Source: Gemmiger gallinarum
GTDB lineage: Bacteria > Bacillota > Clostridia > Oscillospirales > Ruminococcaceae
Assembly (NCBI RefSeq): GCF_014982805.1
Contig: NZ_JADCKC010000002.1
Coordinates: forward strand, 310,001-374,000
Length of the DNA: 64,000 nt
Reading direction: 5' to 3'
The position numbers and the translations under genes are program-made. Numbering within the stretch: the stretch's first letter is position 1; every line of letters starts with the position of its first letter. A model generated the notes under the pieces. The model ran no database searches. It saw only the letters and a list, made by a program, of their open reading frames with translations, and had not been told where the DNA came from. Shown piece by piece: positions 1 to 7,990 of this stretch.

Positions 1-2166
1 GGCCAGCCGCCCGCTGCTGTTTGCAGGCACCACGACCCCGACCAGTCCGTTGCTGCTCTGCACCACTGTGCCTTCGCCTTCTATCACCGAATACCCAGGA
101 TAGTACAGAAGCGGGAACTCCACATAACCTTCCTGGCCAAGATACTCAGTATATTCCACTGAGGTAACACCTTTGTCCTCCCGGCTGAAATCCCCCGTGG
201 TAACAGTCGTAAAAATGTTTGGCGTCGCAAAACCGTCATCTGTCTGACAGCTATTTTTGGGCAAATACATTCCATCCATTTTATAGGCAAAATTCTCATT
301 ATTATATGCCAGTTGGGGGGTATCTGTAATGGTAAGAGGAGACATCGATTGTCCCCAGTCGCTCCAATACATCAGAACGCATATCACCGCAACAGCGGCA
401 GTCCCTGAAAGCAACGGTTTTGCCCAAGAACCATATTCGGTCTGCTGGATCCCTTTTATGACAAAAAGGAACGTCAGAATCAAACCAATGGTAGCCAATG
501 TTGTATAACGCCACGGGAACTGGATAACCGTAAAGATTTTACCAAACGGCAGTTTTTCCACTGCATCCCACGGGAATAATTTTGTAGAAAGGACAACTCC
601 GGCCGTTCCAAATCCCAGCGATATTGCACCAAGTTTTTTCCAACGGTGCGGCAATTCACGAACTGCGCACAAAATCAAAGCCGCGGCAGCACCGCACAAC
701 AAGACAGAGGGTCCGATGGCAAACTTATTACTGTTATTGAACAGTGCCATCAATGTCTGGCCTCTCTGCTGAATATTGGGTTCATTGATTTCATTGTAAA
801 TCCCGCTGGTCATCACCGTAACAAAGGGGAGCAGGAACCACAAATTCAGCAGAACCGCCAGACCAACCGCCCGGATCCAGGCCAAAAGTACCGTTTTGCG
901 GAAAGTCTGCCGCCAATAGATCAGACAAACCGCCGCTGTCGCTAAAACTGCAATTTCCGTATTGATCATATGGCTTTGAAGCAACGCACTGAACGCCAAT
1001 GCCAGAACGATGCTTGCCCGTGCCCGGGATTTCCTGTCAGAATCCTTGTTGTACAAAAGCCAAAGACCATATACAACCGCCGGCAAAAATGTGATCGCAA
1101 GGTATTCCCCAATCGCAGCCGCGGCATACAAGCGGTGAAGCCGATACGGTGACAGAACATACAAAACTGCCCCTACCAAACCAATTTTTCTACCGAAAAT
1201 CGGGCGGAAACTCCGATAAGAGATGACCGCTGTAAGAACGTGGACTGCCACCACAAAGGTCTGATACGCCCCCTGTATGGTAACGCCGCACAAACGCAAA
1301 ATCGCTGGGAAATACAGAAACAACTCTCCATAAAACAGCGAAGTTGCATAGCCATAACCGTTCTTTGCAATGGGGTTGATCCTGACCGGAAATTGCCCGT
1401 TGCGCAGCGCTTGGACGATCCCTTCAATTCGGATCAGATGAAATCTGCAATCGTCAAACAGGCATACCCCGTCAATTAAAGCCAAAGCACTGGCAAGCGC
1501 CGTAGCACACCCCAGAACGATCACTACCACCGCGGTTTTTGCCCCTACATAGAGCGGACTGGACGGACAAAGCATCAAAATCGCCAAATCCAATGCCAGA
1601 CACAACAGAATCGTGGCTATCGCCTCAAACACCGTGTATGTCATGTTTTGGACGATACTGATTTTTCCAACAGTAAAAATCCCACCGTCATCCACAAACC
1701 GTACCACTGCGGTATCGGTTTGTTTCCAAACCGTCAGGGTAACCGTATCGGTATTGGAGGTTTCATCCAGTATCAGAATTCCGTCTTCGACTGTCGATTC
1801 GTTTTTAGAATCAATGAGCCCAATCCCCGAACGGTGGTATAGCCCATCTTTCATCATCGTGGGGCGTATATAATACTCTACTGTGGCTTCATACCTGCCT
1901 GGTGAAAGAGTCAGTTCCGGCGTAGCAAGAATTTCCTGCCATTCAATATCATATGTTGCACCGTAATATCCATTTTCATCATATCCCAAAGTAACACCTT
2001 GCGCGGTATTCTCCAGTTGTTCGGCCTCAAAGGCATAGCAGATAGGCGGCTGCACTGCTGTCCAAATTGCCGCCGCAATGCACACCAGTTCTACAACAAG
2101 CAAAACCATCCTGACAGGATTTCTTGCCCAAAATCTCAGTAATTCTCGGCCTCGTTGATTTTTCAT
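1..2166 (-). CDS. GT-C-like polytopic membrane protein (6-PTPS-related family), partial
   Basis: An uninterrupted reading frame runs from the ATG at 2166 (GAGGAG just upstream) through base 1, so 722 codons are seen and the C-terminus lies outside the window. The N-terminus has one membrane segment (about residues 18-40) and an exported beta-rich stretch to about 170. Many hydrophobic helices follow, with a motif reading SPYRLHRLYAAAAIGEYLA near residue 340. That motif is typical of the 6-pyruvoyl-tetrahydropterin-synthase-related membrane proteins, which I know as uncharacterised GT-C/YfhO-like proteins of cell-surface glycan loci. After the last helices there is an extracytoplasmic region with YYPGY. 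The gene is visibly more AT-rich than everything to its right, which suggests separate ancestry. It follows the amidino-sugar genes on the same strand, so a role in assembling or transferring that glycan is a reasonable inference; the substrate is unknown. Confidence 0.7.
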   Translation of the reverse strand, partial: MKNQRGRELLRFWARNPVRMVLLVVELVCIAAAIWTAVQPPICYAFEAEQLENTAQGVTLGYDENGYYGATYDIEWQEILATPELTLSPGRYEATVEYYIRPTMMKDGLYHRSGIGLIDSKNESTVEDGILILDETSNTDTVTLTVWKQTDTAVVRFVDDGGIFTVGKISIVQNMTYTVFEAIATILLCLALDLAILMLCPSSPLYVGAKTAVVVIVLGCATALASALALIDGVCLFDDCRFHLIRIEGIVQALRNGQFPVRINPIAKNGYGYATSLFYGELFLYFPAILRLCGVTIQGAYQTFVVAVHVLTAVISYRSFRPIFGRKIGLVGAVLYVLSPYRLHRLYAAAAIGEYLAITFLPAVVYGLWLLYNKDSDRKSRARASIVLALAFSALLQSHMINTEIAVLATAAVCLIYWRQTFRKTVLLAWIRAVGLAVLLNLWFLLPFVTVMTSGIYNEINEPNIQQRGQTLMALFNNSNKFAIGPSVLLCGAAAALILCAVRELPHRWKKLGAISLGFGTAGVVLSTKLFPWDAVEKLPFGKIFTVIQFPWRYTTLATIGLILTFLFVIKGIQQTEYGSWAKPLLSGTAAVAVICVLMYWSDWGQSMSPLTITDTPQLAYNNENFAYKMDGMYLPKNSCQTDDGFATPNIFTTVTTGDFSREDKGVTSVEYTEYLGQEGYVEFPLLYYPGYSVIEGEGTVVQSSNGLVGVVVPANSSGRLA

Positions 2167-2267
2167 CTGTTCTCCTCACCTGTTAACTGTCAACCGCTCT
2201 TTTGTATCTACATGTTTGGTGTACGGGGGCACACGCAGTCTGAAGGACTTTTTGTATCTGCGTATCG

Positions 2268-2297
2268 ATTTTACCATACCCGCCCAACACACGGCAA
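2268..2297 (-). promoter_or_regulatory. Candidate sigma-A promoter for the left-edge membrane protein
   Basis: On the minus strand TTGCCG and TAAAAT are separated by 18 bases, about 100 bases upstream of the ATG at 2166. The -35 box touches the end of the hisH terminator. Confidence 0.5.
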
Positions 2298-2338
2298 CAA
2301 AAAATGCTCTGCCTTTTATCCAAAGGAAAAAGCAGAGC
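2297..2338 (-). terminator. Intrinsic terminator after hisH
   Basis: On the minus strand GCTCTGC and GCAGAGC pair around an inner T-rich/A-rich extension of the stem, followed by ATTTTTTGTT. It closes the hisF-hisH transcript 30 bases past the hisH stop. Confidence 0.85.
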
Positions 2339-2369
2339 GTGATATCACATTTTTTGCTGTCCGGCAGTG

Positions 2370-3023
2370 TCAGAGCTGTCTCTGGCACATCTCCAGATAC
2401 CCCTCAATGATGGACAGCCCCACCGGTCCCGACTTTTCGGGGTGGAACTGGGTGCCGTACACATTGCCATGGGCCACCGCCGCGCAGATGCGGCGGCCGC
2501 CGTAGACGGTATCGGCCAGGCGGTCGGCATCGGCGGCGGGCAGGGCTTCATAGGAGTGGATGAAGTAGCACTCCTGCCCCGGCGTTACTGCTTCCAGGGG
2601 GGTGCCGTGGAAGTTTATCCGTCCGCCCGCCGGGTAGAGAGGCTCCCAACCAATATGGGGCACCCGCTGGCGGCTGCCGTCCATGGCGGCGGAGGGAATG
2701 CGCACCACCCGGCCATGGATGAGCCCCAGCCCCGTCCAGTAGCCGAACTCCTCCGACTCGTCAAAGAGCATCTGCATGCCCAGGCAGATGCCCAGGATGG
2801 GGGTACCTTGGGCAGCTTTTTCCCGCAGAGGGCCCACCAGATCCAGCTTTTCCAACCCCTGCATGCCGTCCCGGAAGGCGCCCACCCCGGGCAGGACAAG
2901 AGCGTCCGCCTTGAGGACGGCGGCCGGGTCGCCGGTGACTTCCACCTCGGCGCCGAAATGCTCAAAGGCATGGGTGACGCTAAGCAGATTGGACAGGCCG
3001 TAATCGATGACTGTAACTTTCAT
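2370..3023 (-). CDS. hisH: HisH-type glutamine amidotransferase subunit (amidino-sugar modification)
   Basis: 217 codons; class I glutamine amidotransferase of the HisH type. It hydrolyses glutamine and passes ammonia to its HisF partner. The catalytic triad is visible: Cys80 in GICLGMQ, and His194 and Glu196 in HPEKSG. The start ATG overlaps the hisF stop by four bases (ATGA), so the subunits are translationally coupled. There is no other histidine gene in the window. The neighbours are two WbuX-type N-acetyl-sugar amidotransferases, so this is best read as the ammonia supplier for acetamidino-sugar synthesis (the HisH2/WbuY role known from Pseudomonas O-antigen and Campylobacter flagellin loci). 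A role in histidine synthesis cannot be strictly excluded, but the state of HisF argues against it. Confidence 0.88.
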   Translation of the reverse strand: MKVTVIDYGLSNLLSVTHAFEHFGAEVEVTGDPAAVLKADALVLPGVGAFRDGMQGLEKLDLVGPLREKAAQGTPILGICLGMQMLFDESEEFGYWTGLGLIHGRVVRIPSAAMDGSRQRVPHIGWEPLYPAGGRINFHGTPLEAVTPGQECYFIHSYEALPAADADRLADTVYGGRRICAAVAHGNVYGTQFHPEKSGPVGLSIIEGYLEMCQRQL

Positions 3024-3781
3024 GCGCGCACCTCCACACCGGCCTGACGCAGGCCCTGCTTGAGTTCGGGCACCGTTTCCTTGTTATAGTGCAGCACCGC
3101 CGCGCATGCCACGGCATCGGCCCCGGCATGTACTGCGTCCACAATGTCATCGCAGCAGCCCACGCCGCCGCCGCAGATGACCGGCACATCCACCGCGCTG
3201 GTCACTGCCTGGATGAGGTCAAGATCCATCCCCCGCTGCAGGCCCTCGCAGTCCACGCTGGTCAGCAGGATCTCGCCGGCGCCCAGTTCGACGCCGCGCT
3301 TGGCCCACTCCACCACGTCGTAGCCGGAATGAGCCCGGCCGTTGTCGTAGTAGGCTTCCCAGCCGGACCAGCTGCGGCTGCGCTTGGCCTGGATGGACAG
3401 CACCATGCACTGGCTGCCGAAGGCCGCTGCCACCTCCGAGATAAGCTCCGGCCGTTTGATGGCCGCCGTGTTGATGGCCACCTTGTCGGCGCCCATGGAC
3501 AGGATGGCTCGGACATCCTCCACGCTGCGCAGACCGCCGCCCACGCAGACGGGGATATAGACATCGTCCACCGTGCGGCGCACAATGTCCGACAGGTTGT
3601 TGCGGTTGTACAGGCTGGCAACAATGTCGATGTAGAGCAGTTCATCAATGCCCTGCTCGTAGTACTTGCGGGCAAAGGCGTTGGGGTCGCCCAGCTTGCG
3701 CAGGCCTTCCAGCTGAATGCCCTTGACAAGGTTTTCGTCCTTGACATCCAGCCGGGCGATCAGGCGGATTTTTTTGGACAT
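3020..3781 (-). CDS. HisF-like ammonia-channel subunit (WbuZ type) with catalytic Asp replaced
   Basis: 253 codons; (beta-alpha)8 barrel closely similar to HisF: LDVKD at 11-15, CVGGGLRSVEDV at 79-90, GADKVAINTAA, and GAGEILLTSVD. The first catalytic aspartate (Asp11 in Thermotoga HisF) is present as Asp12. The second, in the IDAKR motif (Asp130), is Gln131 in SIQAKR; the codon is CAG on the coding strand. The first motif is also altered from DVKDGR to DVKDEN. Loss of Asp130 is expected to abolish cyclase chemistry while leaving the ammonia channel, as expected for WbuZ/HisF2 paralogues that serve sugar amidotransferases. GGAGG lies 7 bases before the ATG. The gene follows the amidotransferase by 12 bases and overlaps hisH by four. 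Confidence 0.87.
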   Translation of the reverse strand: MSKKIRLIARLDVKDENLVKGIQLEGLRKLGDPNAFARKYYEQGIDELLYIDIVASLYNRNNLSDIVRRTVDDVYIPVCVGGGLRSVEDVRAILSMGADKVAINTAAIKRPELISEVAAAFGSQCMVLSIQAKRSRSWSGWEAYYDNGRAHSGYDVVEWAKRGVELGAGEILLTSVDCEGLQRGMDLDLIQAVTSAVDVPVICGGGVGCCDDIVDAVHAGADAVACAAVLHYNKETVPELKQGLRQAGVEVRA

Positions 3782-3793
3782 ACCGCCGCCTCC

Positions 3794-5167
3794 TTACATT
3801 TCGTGATGGGTGCCTTTCGGGTCGCCCCACAGCACTTCGCTGTCGCCTTCGTAGGGGGTGTGGCGCAGCTTCCAGATGCCGTCCTCGTACTTCCACAGAT
3901 GGGGCGAACGGAACCGGTCGGCCAGATGCATGAAGTACTCCCGGTCCATCCTGGGCTGCTCGAACAGCTGGCTGGCCCAAGGGAAATGCTGCTTGTCGAT
4001 GGACAGGTACTGCATGATCTCCTTCTCGAAGCGGTCGGGGTACTCGCCGTCGAACTTCTTGCACAGCGCCTTGCCCTCGTCCAGGGTGATCTCGCCGTTG
4101 CGGATCTCCTGGGCGGCGTCGTAGGTGGTGCGGCCGATGCCGTACTTGATATAGGTGGTGTAGTAGAAGAAATCGTCGATCTTGTCGTCGATGGAGTTGT
4201 ACTTGGAGTAGGTGCCCTGGGTGCGTTCGGGAGCCGGACGGAATCCGCCGTGCTCCACCGCGTAGTAGTAGGCGCCCTGGGGATGCCACTTCTCATAGTA
4301 GCCCAGGTAGCGGACCTGGACGTGGTTCTTCTCCAGGTTGGAGGTCTCGGAGGGCAGGTAAATGGCCAGGTCGGCCTTGTCGATCTTGTAGTCCTCCTCC
4401 AGCTGGCGCAGGCTCACGCCGCCCAGGTAGATGTGGTCATAATCGTTGACGGCAAAGAAGTGCTCGTCCCGCAGGGCGGAGTTGTTGTCAGCAATAGGGT
4501 TGCCGAACTCAGCCTCATTCTCGCCGTAGAACACCAGAGGGATGCCGAACTTGGCAGCCATCTTGGGGGCCAGCTGCTTCTGGCCCAGGATGAAGGGCTG
4601 GAAGGGATGGAACAGGTTCTCGGTGGCCAGGCGGGTGAGCAGGCGGTGGGTCATGCCGTTGGGGGTGCAGAGGTAGTTGTCAAAGCCGGCATGAATCCAG
4701 GCCTGCATGTTGTCCCAGCCCCAAGGGGTGTAGATGTGGGGCGCCCAGGTCACGGTGAGGGGATGCATGCCGTACTTGTACTTGAGCAGATGGGCGGCGT
4801 AAAAGCTGTCCTTGCCGCCGGAGCCGGGAACCAGACAGTCGTAGGAGCCGTCGTTCTTGCGGTACTGGTCGCACAGTTCCCGCAGTTCCTTCTCCCGCAG
4901 GGCCCAGTCGATGTTGCCGTTGGCCTTGTTGCGGCAGGCATGGCAGGCATCGCAGACGCCGTCCTCCTGAATGACCATCGTCTTTTTGATGGAGTGGATG
5001 GTGTGCTCAAACTCGTAGCAGGAGTTGGGCTTCTGGTTGCTCATGACGCATTCCTTGCAGAACCGGACTTTCTGGGGCAGGCCGTAGTAGGTCTCCAGCT
5101 GGTCCTCCGGAATGTCCGGCGCATATTTGGAATAATCGATGTCGACGTAGCGCGGCAGTTTTTCCAT
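3794..5167 (-). CDS. N-acetyl-sugar amidotransferase (WbuX/WbpG/PseA family), paralogue 2
   Basis: 457 codons from the ATG at 5167, chosen for its GGGAGGAA site and because sequence before it is leader. The family is an ATP-pyrophosphatase that activates an N-acetyl group of a nucleotide-linked sugar and, with ammonia from HisH/HisF, turns it into an acetamidino group. Seen here: a zinc-type cysteine set (Cys37/Cys40 and Cys72/Cys75, with a further Cys78), then the PP-loop SGGKDS at about 116-121, then a long family-specific C-terminal region. It leads the amidotransferase-hisF-hisH operon. It is about 85 residues longer than the paralogue at 6616-7734 and clearly divergent from it. The sugar substrate (pseudaminic, legionaminic, mannuronic or other) cannot be told from this sequence. 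Confidence 0.85.
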   Translation of the reverse strand: MEKLPRYVDIDYSKYAPDIPEDQLETYYGLPQKVRFCKECVMSNQKPNSCYEFEHTIHSIKKTMVIQEDGVCDACHACRNKANGNIDWALREKELRELCDQYRKNDGSYDCLVPGSGGKDSFYAAHLLKYKYGMHPLTVTWAPHIYTPWGWDNMQAWIHAGFDNYLCTPNGMTHRLLTRLATENLFHPFQPFILGQKQLAPKMAAKFGIPLVFYGENEAEFGNPIADNNSALRDEHFFAVNDYDHIYLGGVSLRQLEEDYKIDKADLAIYLPSETSNLEKNHVQVRYLGYYEKWHPQGAYYYAVEHGGFRPAPERTQGTYSKYNSIDDKIDDFFYYTTYIKYGIGRTTYDAAQEIRNGEITLDEGKALCKKFDGEYPDRFEKEIMQYLSIDKQHFPWASQLFEQPRMDREYFMHLADRFRSPHLWKYEDGIWKLRHTPYEGDSEVLWGDPKGTHHEM

Positions 5168-5224
5168 GGTGGTTTCCTCCCGATCGGTGGGTTTGCTGTT
5201 TTCCTGATCTCTTACCCGGCAGGG

Positions 5225-5274
5225 CAAAAACAAAACGCCGCCCGGAAGAGAGATTTTCCCTCTTCCGGGCGGCG
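5225..5274 (-). terminator. Strong intrinsic terminator, inside the next operon's leader
   Basis: On the minus strand a perfect 16-bp GC-rich stem (ACGCCGCCCGGAAGAG and its complement) with a 9-base loop is followed by TTTTGTTTTT. It fits termination of the amidohydrolase gene (5365-6534), yet it lies downstream of the promoter at 5294-5322 and so would also be transcribed at the start of the amidotransferase/hisF/hisH mRNA. Confidence 0.85.
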
Positions 5275-5293
5275 TCCTTGCCGTATAGCGGGT

Positions 5294-5322
5294 ATTATAG
5301 CACAGGTTTGGGCGGGTTGCAA
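5294..5322 (-). promoter_or_regulatory. Promoter of the amidotransferase-2/hisF/hisH operon
   Basis: TTGCAA and a perfect TATAAT on the minus strand with exactly 17 bases between. Predicted start near 5287 gives a leader of about 120 bases containing the terminator hairpin at 5225-5274. Confidence 0.8.
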
Positions 5323-5364
5323 GCACAGATTGCAATTCTCATGGCAGCATCCGGCTCAACCGTG

Positions 5365-6534
5365 TCACTGCTCTCCCGCCACCTGCACACCGTCGATGTA
5401 GACAGCTTTGACGTGGGTCAGCACCTCAAAGGGGCAGCCGTCGGTGAGGACCAGGTCGGCATCCTTGCCCACTTCCAGCGAGCCCACGCGGTCGGCCACG
5501 CCGATGTGCTCCGCGGGGTGGATGGTCACCGCCTGCAGGGCAGCGAAGGGGTCCATACCCGCCTTGATAGCCATACCGGCACACAGGGGCAGATACTGCT
5601 GGGGGATAACCGAGTTGTCGGTGATGATGGACACATGGCAGCCGGCCTTTGCCAGAACGCCGGGGGTGGCCCAGCTCTTGTTCTGCAGCTCGAACTTGCT
5701 GGCGTGGGTCAGGGTGGGACCTACCGCCATGGGGACATCCTTCTCTTTTGCCAGTTCGTCCACGATGAGGTGGCCCTCGGTCACGTGCTCCAAGGTGATG
5801 CGCACACCGAACTCATGGGCGATGCGCAGCGCCGTAAAGATGTCGTTAGCCTGATGGGCGTGGGCCTTCAGGGGGATGGTGCCGTCCAGCACCGGCAGCA
5901 GGGCTTCCAGCTTCTGGTTGTAGGCAGGCATCTTGGTGATATCTCCATTGGCCGCCTGTTTGCGGGCGCCGTAATCCCGGGCCGCCGCCAGGGCGCCCCG
6001 GAGGAAGGCCGCCGTGGACATGCGGGTGGAATCGAACTTATCCTTGTAGACCCGCTTGGGGTTTTCACCGAAGGCACACTTCATGGCAACGGGATCCTTG
6101 ACCACCATGTTGTCCACCCGCTCCCCCACCGTTTTGAGGGCAACGAAGGTGCCGCCCAGCACGTTGGCGCTGCCCGGGCCGGTGCAGACACAGGTCACGC
6201 CGGCATTGCGGGCCGCCGCAAAGCTGGGGTCACGGGGATTGATGCCGTCGATGGCCCGCAGGTGCGGGGTCCAGATGTCGTTCATCTCGTTATAGTCCCG
6301 ACCCTCGTAGCCGATGCCGGAGCCGTCCAGGCCGATGTGGCTGTGGGCGTCCACAAAGCCGGGGAACACATCCAGCCCGGATGCATCCACAACTTCGCAG
6401 TCCTCAGGGGCATCGAGGTCAGCACCCATGGCAGCGATCTTGCCGTCCTGCAGCAGGATGTCGACGGCTTGCGGTTCGGGGTGGACCGCGTCATGGACCC
6501 GGCCGCCGCGGATCAGAACAGGTTTGGTTTGCAT
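5365..6534 (-). CDS. Metal-dependent amidohydrolase, imidazolonepropionase-like
   Basis: 389 codons. The family is the amidohydrolase superfamily (COG1228-like): zinc-dependent hydrolysis of amide or cyclic amidine bonds in small molecules. Visible pieces: the N-terminal beta domain (VLIRGGRVHD, ILLQDGKIAAMG), the metal motif VDAHSHIG with His64 and His66, KAHAHQ, LEHVTEGH, a TDN near residue 310, and the closing VGKDADLVL motif. It sits between the two sugar amidotransferases on the same strand but is bounded on both sides by hairpins and is not obviously translationally coupled. Whether it takes part in amidino-sugar metabolism or is an unrelated neighbour is open. Related proteins in Clostridia are often annotated only as amidohydrolase family protein. 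Confidence 0.82.
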   Translation of the reverse strand: MQTKPVLIRGGRVHDAVHPEPQAVDILLQDGKIAAMGADLDAPEDCEVVDASGLDVFPGFVDAHSHIGLDGSGIGYEGRDYNEMNDIWTPHLRAIDGINPRDPSFAAARNAGVTCVCTGPGSANVLGGTFVALKTVGERVDNMVVKDPVAMKCAFGENPKRVYKDKFDSTRMSTAAFLRGALAAARDYGARKQAANGDITKMPAYNQKLEALLPVLDGTIPLKAHAHQANDIFTALRIAHEFGVRITLEHVTEGHLIVDELAKEKDVPMAVGPTLTHASKFELQNKSWATPGVLAKAGCHVSIITDNSVIPQQYLPLCAGMAIKAGMDPFAALQAVTIHPAEHIGVADRVGSLEVGKDADLVLTDGCPFEVLTHVKAVYIDGVQVAGEQ

Positions 6535-6565
6535 GTTGTACGTCCTTCTTTCCTGTGAAACATGA

Positions 6566-6599
6566 ACCCGCTGCCGGCGTTGCAGACCGGCAGCGGGTA
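6566..6599 (-). terminator. Hairpin between amidotransferase 1 and the amidohydrolase gene
   Basis: ACCCGCTGCCGG pairs with CCGGCAGCGGGT over a 10-base loop. It lies 17 bases beyond the amidotransferase 1 stop. The T-tract on the minus strand is weak (TCATGTTT), so termination may be partial. Confidence 0.5.
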
Positions 6600-6615
6600 T
6601 TTTGTATGGTTGGGC

Positions 6616-7734
6616 TCAGCCCTGCTTCCAGATGGGGTCTTTCAGTTCCCACTCGCCGTACTCGTTCTTCTCGAACAAATCACGGTTGTAGAACTTGTCC
6701 ATGATGGCCCAGAACTCGCTCTCAGTATAGCCGCAGAACTCACAGAAATCCCGAACGCACAGGGGGTCCAGTTTGCCGTCCCGCTCCTTGATGATGGGGA
6801 TGGCTTCCTCCCGGGTCATCAGGCCGTAGCGGATATAGCGGGCGGTGTAGTCGGTGGCCGCCGCATGGCCGAACTTGGGATACTTGAGCCAGGAGTGCAC
6901 CAGGTAGGCCCGGGAGTCGATCTGGTCGAAGTTCTCGGCGTGATGGGTGCGGTCCCACTCGTGGGTCAGGTCATGGAAACCGTGGGCCTTGGCGATCTGG
7001 TAGTTCTTGTAGCTGTTCCAGGGCACAAAGTAGCTCATATAGAAGGGGTCCAGCTTTTTCAGTTCCTCGGCGTCGGGGGCCAGGGTCAGGCTCAGGTCCT
7101 TCTCGGTGACGCCGTCGCCGATGAGTTCCTCCATGGGGAAGCCCACGGCCACGCCGTTCTCGATCTGGTCCATGGCGGAGTAGGTCTCCTTGTCGGCGTT
7201 GCCGCCGTACTCAAAGCTGACGTTCTCGCCGTAGCAGAGCATGGGAGTGTTGAACTTGGCCGCCATGTGCAGGGGGAAGGTGTAGATCAGACGGTCCACG
7301 TACCAGGTGGGCTTGCCGTACTTTTCAAAGAATTTGCGCATCAGGATCTTCTGGACCTTGATGTTGGGCTTGCAGCTGATGATGGTGCAGCCGAACTCCT
7401 CGCTGATGTTCTTGAGGTTGTGGATGCCCGCCTGGGTCATGGGGAAGTTATCCTCCACGCTGAAGAGGATGGGGTTCATGTGCATGACTTCCTTGAGCAT
7501 CCAGACCTGGAAGTGGCTGTCCTTGCCGCCGGAGACCGCCACGGCACAGTCGTAGCCGCCGGGGCCGTTGCAGCCGCGGTACTTGTCGCACAGGGCCTCG
7601 AACTCCTTGAAACGGGCATCCCAGTCCACCTGCTTGCGGTGTTCGTAATGGCGGCAGGCGCTGCAGACGCCCTCGGCGTCAAAGGTGATGCCGGGACGGG
7701 TGTCGGGCATGGTACATTTTTTGCAGTAACGCAT
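6616..7734 (-). CDS. N-acetyl-sugar amidotransferase (WbuX/WbpG/PseA family), paralogue 1
   Basis: 372 codons, the usual length for the family. Cys4/Cys7 and Cys24/Cys27 form the N-terminal zinc-type motif (CKKC...CSAC), and the PP-loop SGGKDS is at 68-73, followed by conserved HMAAKFNTPMLCYGEN. The enzyme is expected to adenylate the acetamido oxygen of a nucleotide sugar and accept ammonia from a HisH/HisF pair. It has its own promoter at 7808-7836 and an AAGGAG site. It carries no dedicated HisH/HisF of its own, so it may share the pair encoded at 2370-3781 with paralogue 2. The two paralogues align over the PP-loop and the MAAKFGIPLVFYGENEAEFG-type region but differ greatly elsewhere, pointing to different sugars or different positions on one sugar. 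Confidence 0.85.
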   Translation of the reverse strand: MRYCKKCTMPDTRPGITFDAEGVCSACRHYEHRKQVDWDARFKEFEALCDKYRGCNGPGGYDCAVAVSGGKDSHFQVWMLKEVMHMNPILFSVEDNFPMTQAGIHNLKNISEEFGCTIISCKPNIKVQKILMRKFFEKYGKPTWYVDRLIYTFPLHMAAKFNTPMLCYGENVSFEYGGNADKETYSAMDQIENGVAVGFPMEELIGDGVTEKDLSLTLAPDAEELKKLDPFYMSYFVPWNSYKNYQIAKAHGFHDLTHEWDRTHHAENFDQIDSRAYLVHSWLKYPKFGHAAATDYTARYIRYGLMTREEAIPIIKERDGKLDPLCVRDFCEFCGYTESEFWAIMDKFYNRDLFEKNEYGEWELKDPIWKQG

Positions 7735-7807
7735 GGTTTGTCTCCTTTTCTGTCAACGCCGCGGCGCGGCGGAAGTTGCCGGTTGGGCAGCGGATATACC
7801 TGCGTTT

Positions 7808-7836
7808 ATGATACCCCATTTAACGCCGGTTGGCAA
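7808..7836 (-). promoter_or_regulatory. Promoter of amidotransferase 1
   Basis: TTGCCA and TATCAT on the minus strand with a 17-base spacer; it starts transcription about 65 bases before the ATG at 7734. It lies back to back with the plus-strand promoter at 7860-7888. Confidence 0.75.
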
Positions 7837-7859
7837 GTATCCCGGCGGTCTGCGCCGCC

Positions 7860-7888
7860 TTGCGCCGCCACCCTGCCCGCGGTATAAT
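7860..7888 (+). promoter_or_regulatory. Promoter of the GT39-like gene
   Basis: TTGCGC, 17 bases, then perfect TATAAT. The predicted leader to the ATG at 7991 is about 95 bases. Confidence 0.75.
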
Positions 7889-7990
7889 ACAGATGATTCC
7901 CACCAGGTCCCGGCAGAGCCTTTTCAGCGCGGCATTTTGTCCCGCAGGGCAGGCCCCGCCCCGGTCCGGTGCTGAAAGGATGTTTTCCCC

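Noticed and set aside
1-2166. A decayed region with only short ORFs
   Set aside because: Short apparent ORFs on both strands suggested decay, but translating the minus strand from 2166 gives an unbroken frame to the window edge; it appeared missing only because its stop lies outside.
2370-3781. HisH/HisF as part of histidine biosynthesis
   Set aside because: No other his gene is present, both neighbours are sugar amidotransferases, and the HisF has lost the catalytic Asp of the IDAKR motif.
3089-5401. 770-codon plus-strand open frame
   Set aside because: It lies antisense to hisF and amidotransferase 2, which have clear family motifs. Its product is low-complexity Val/Leu/Gly/His, typical of the mirror frame of GC-rich genes.
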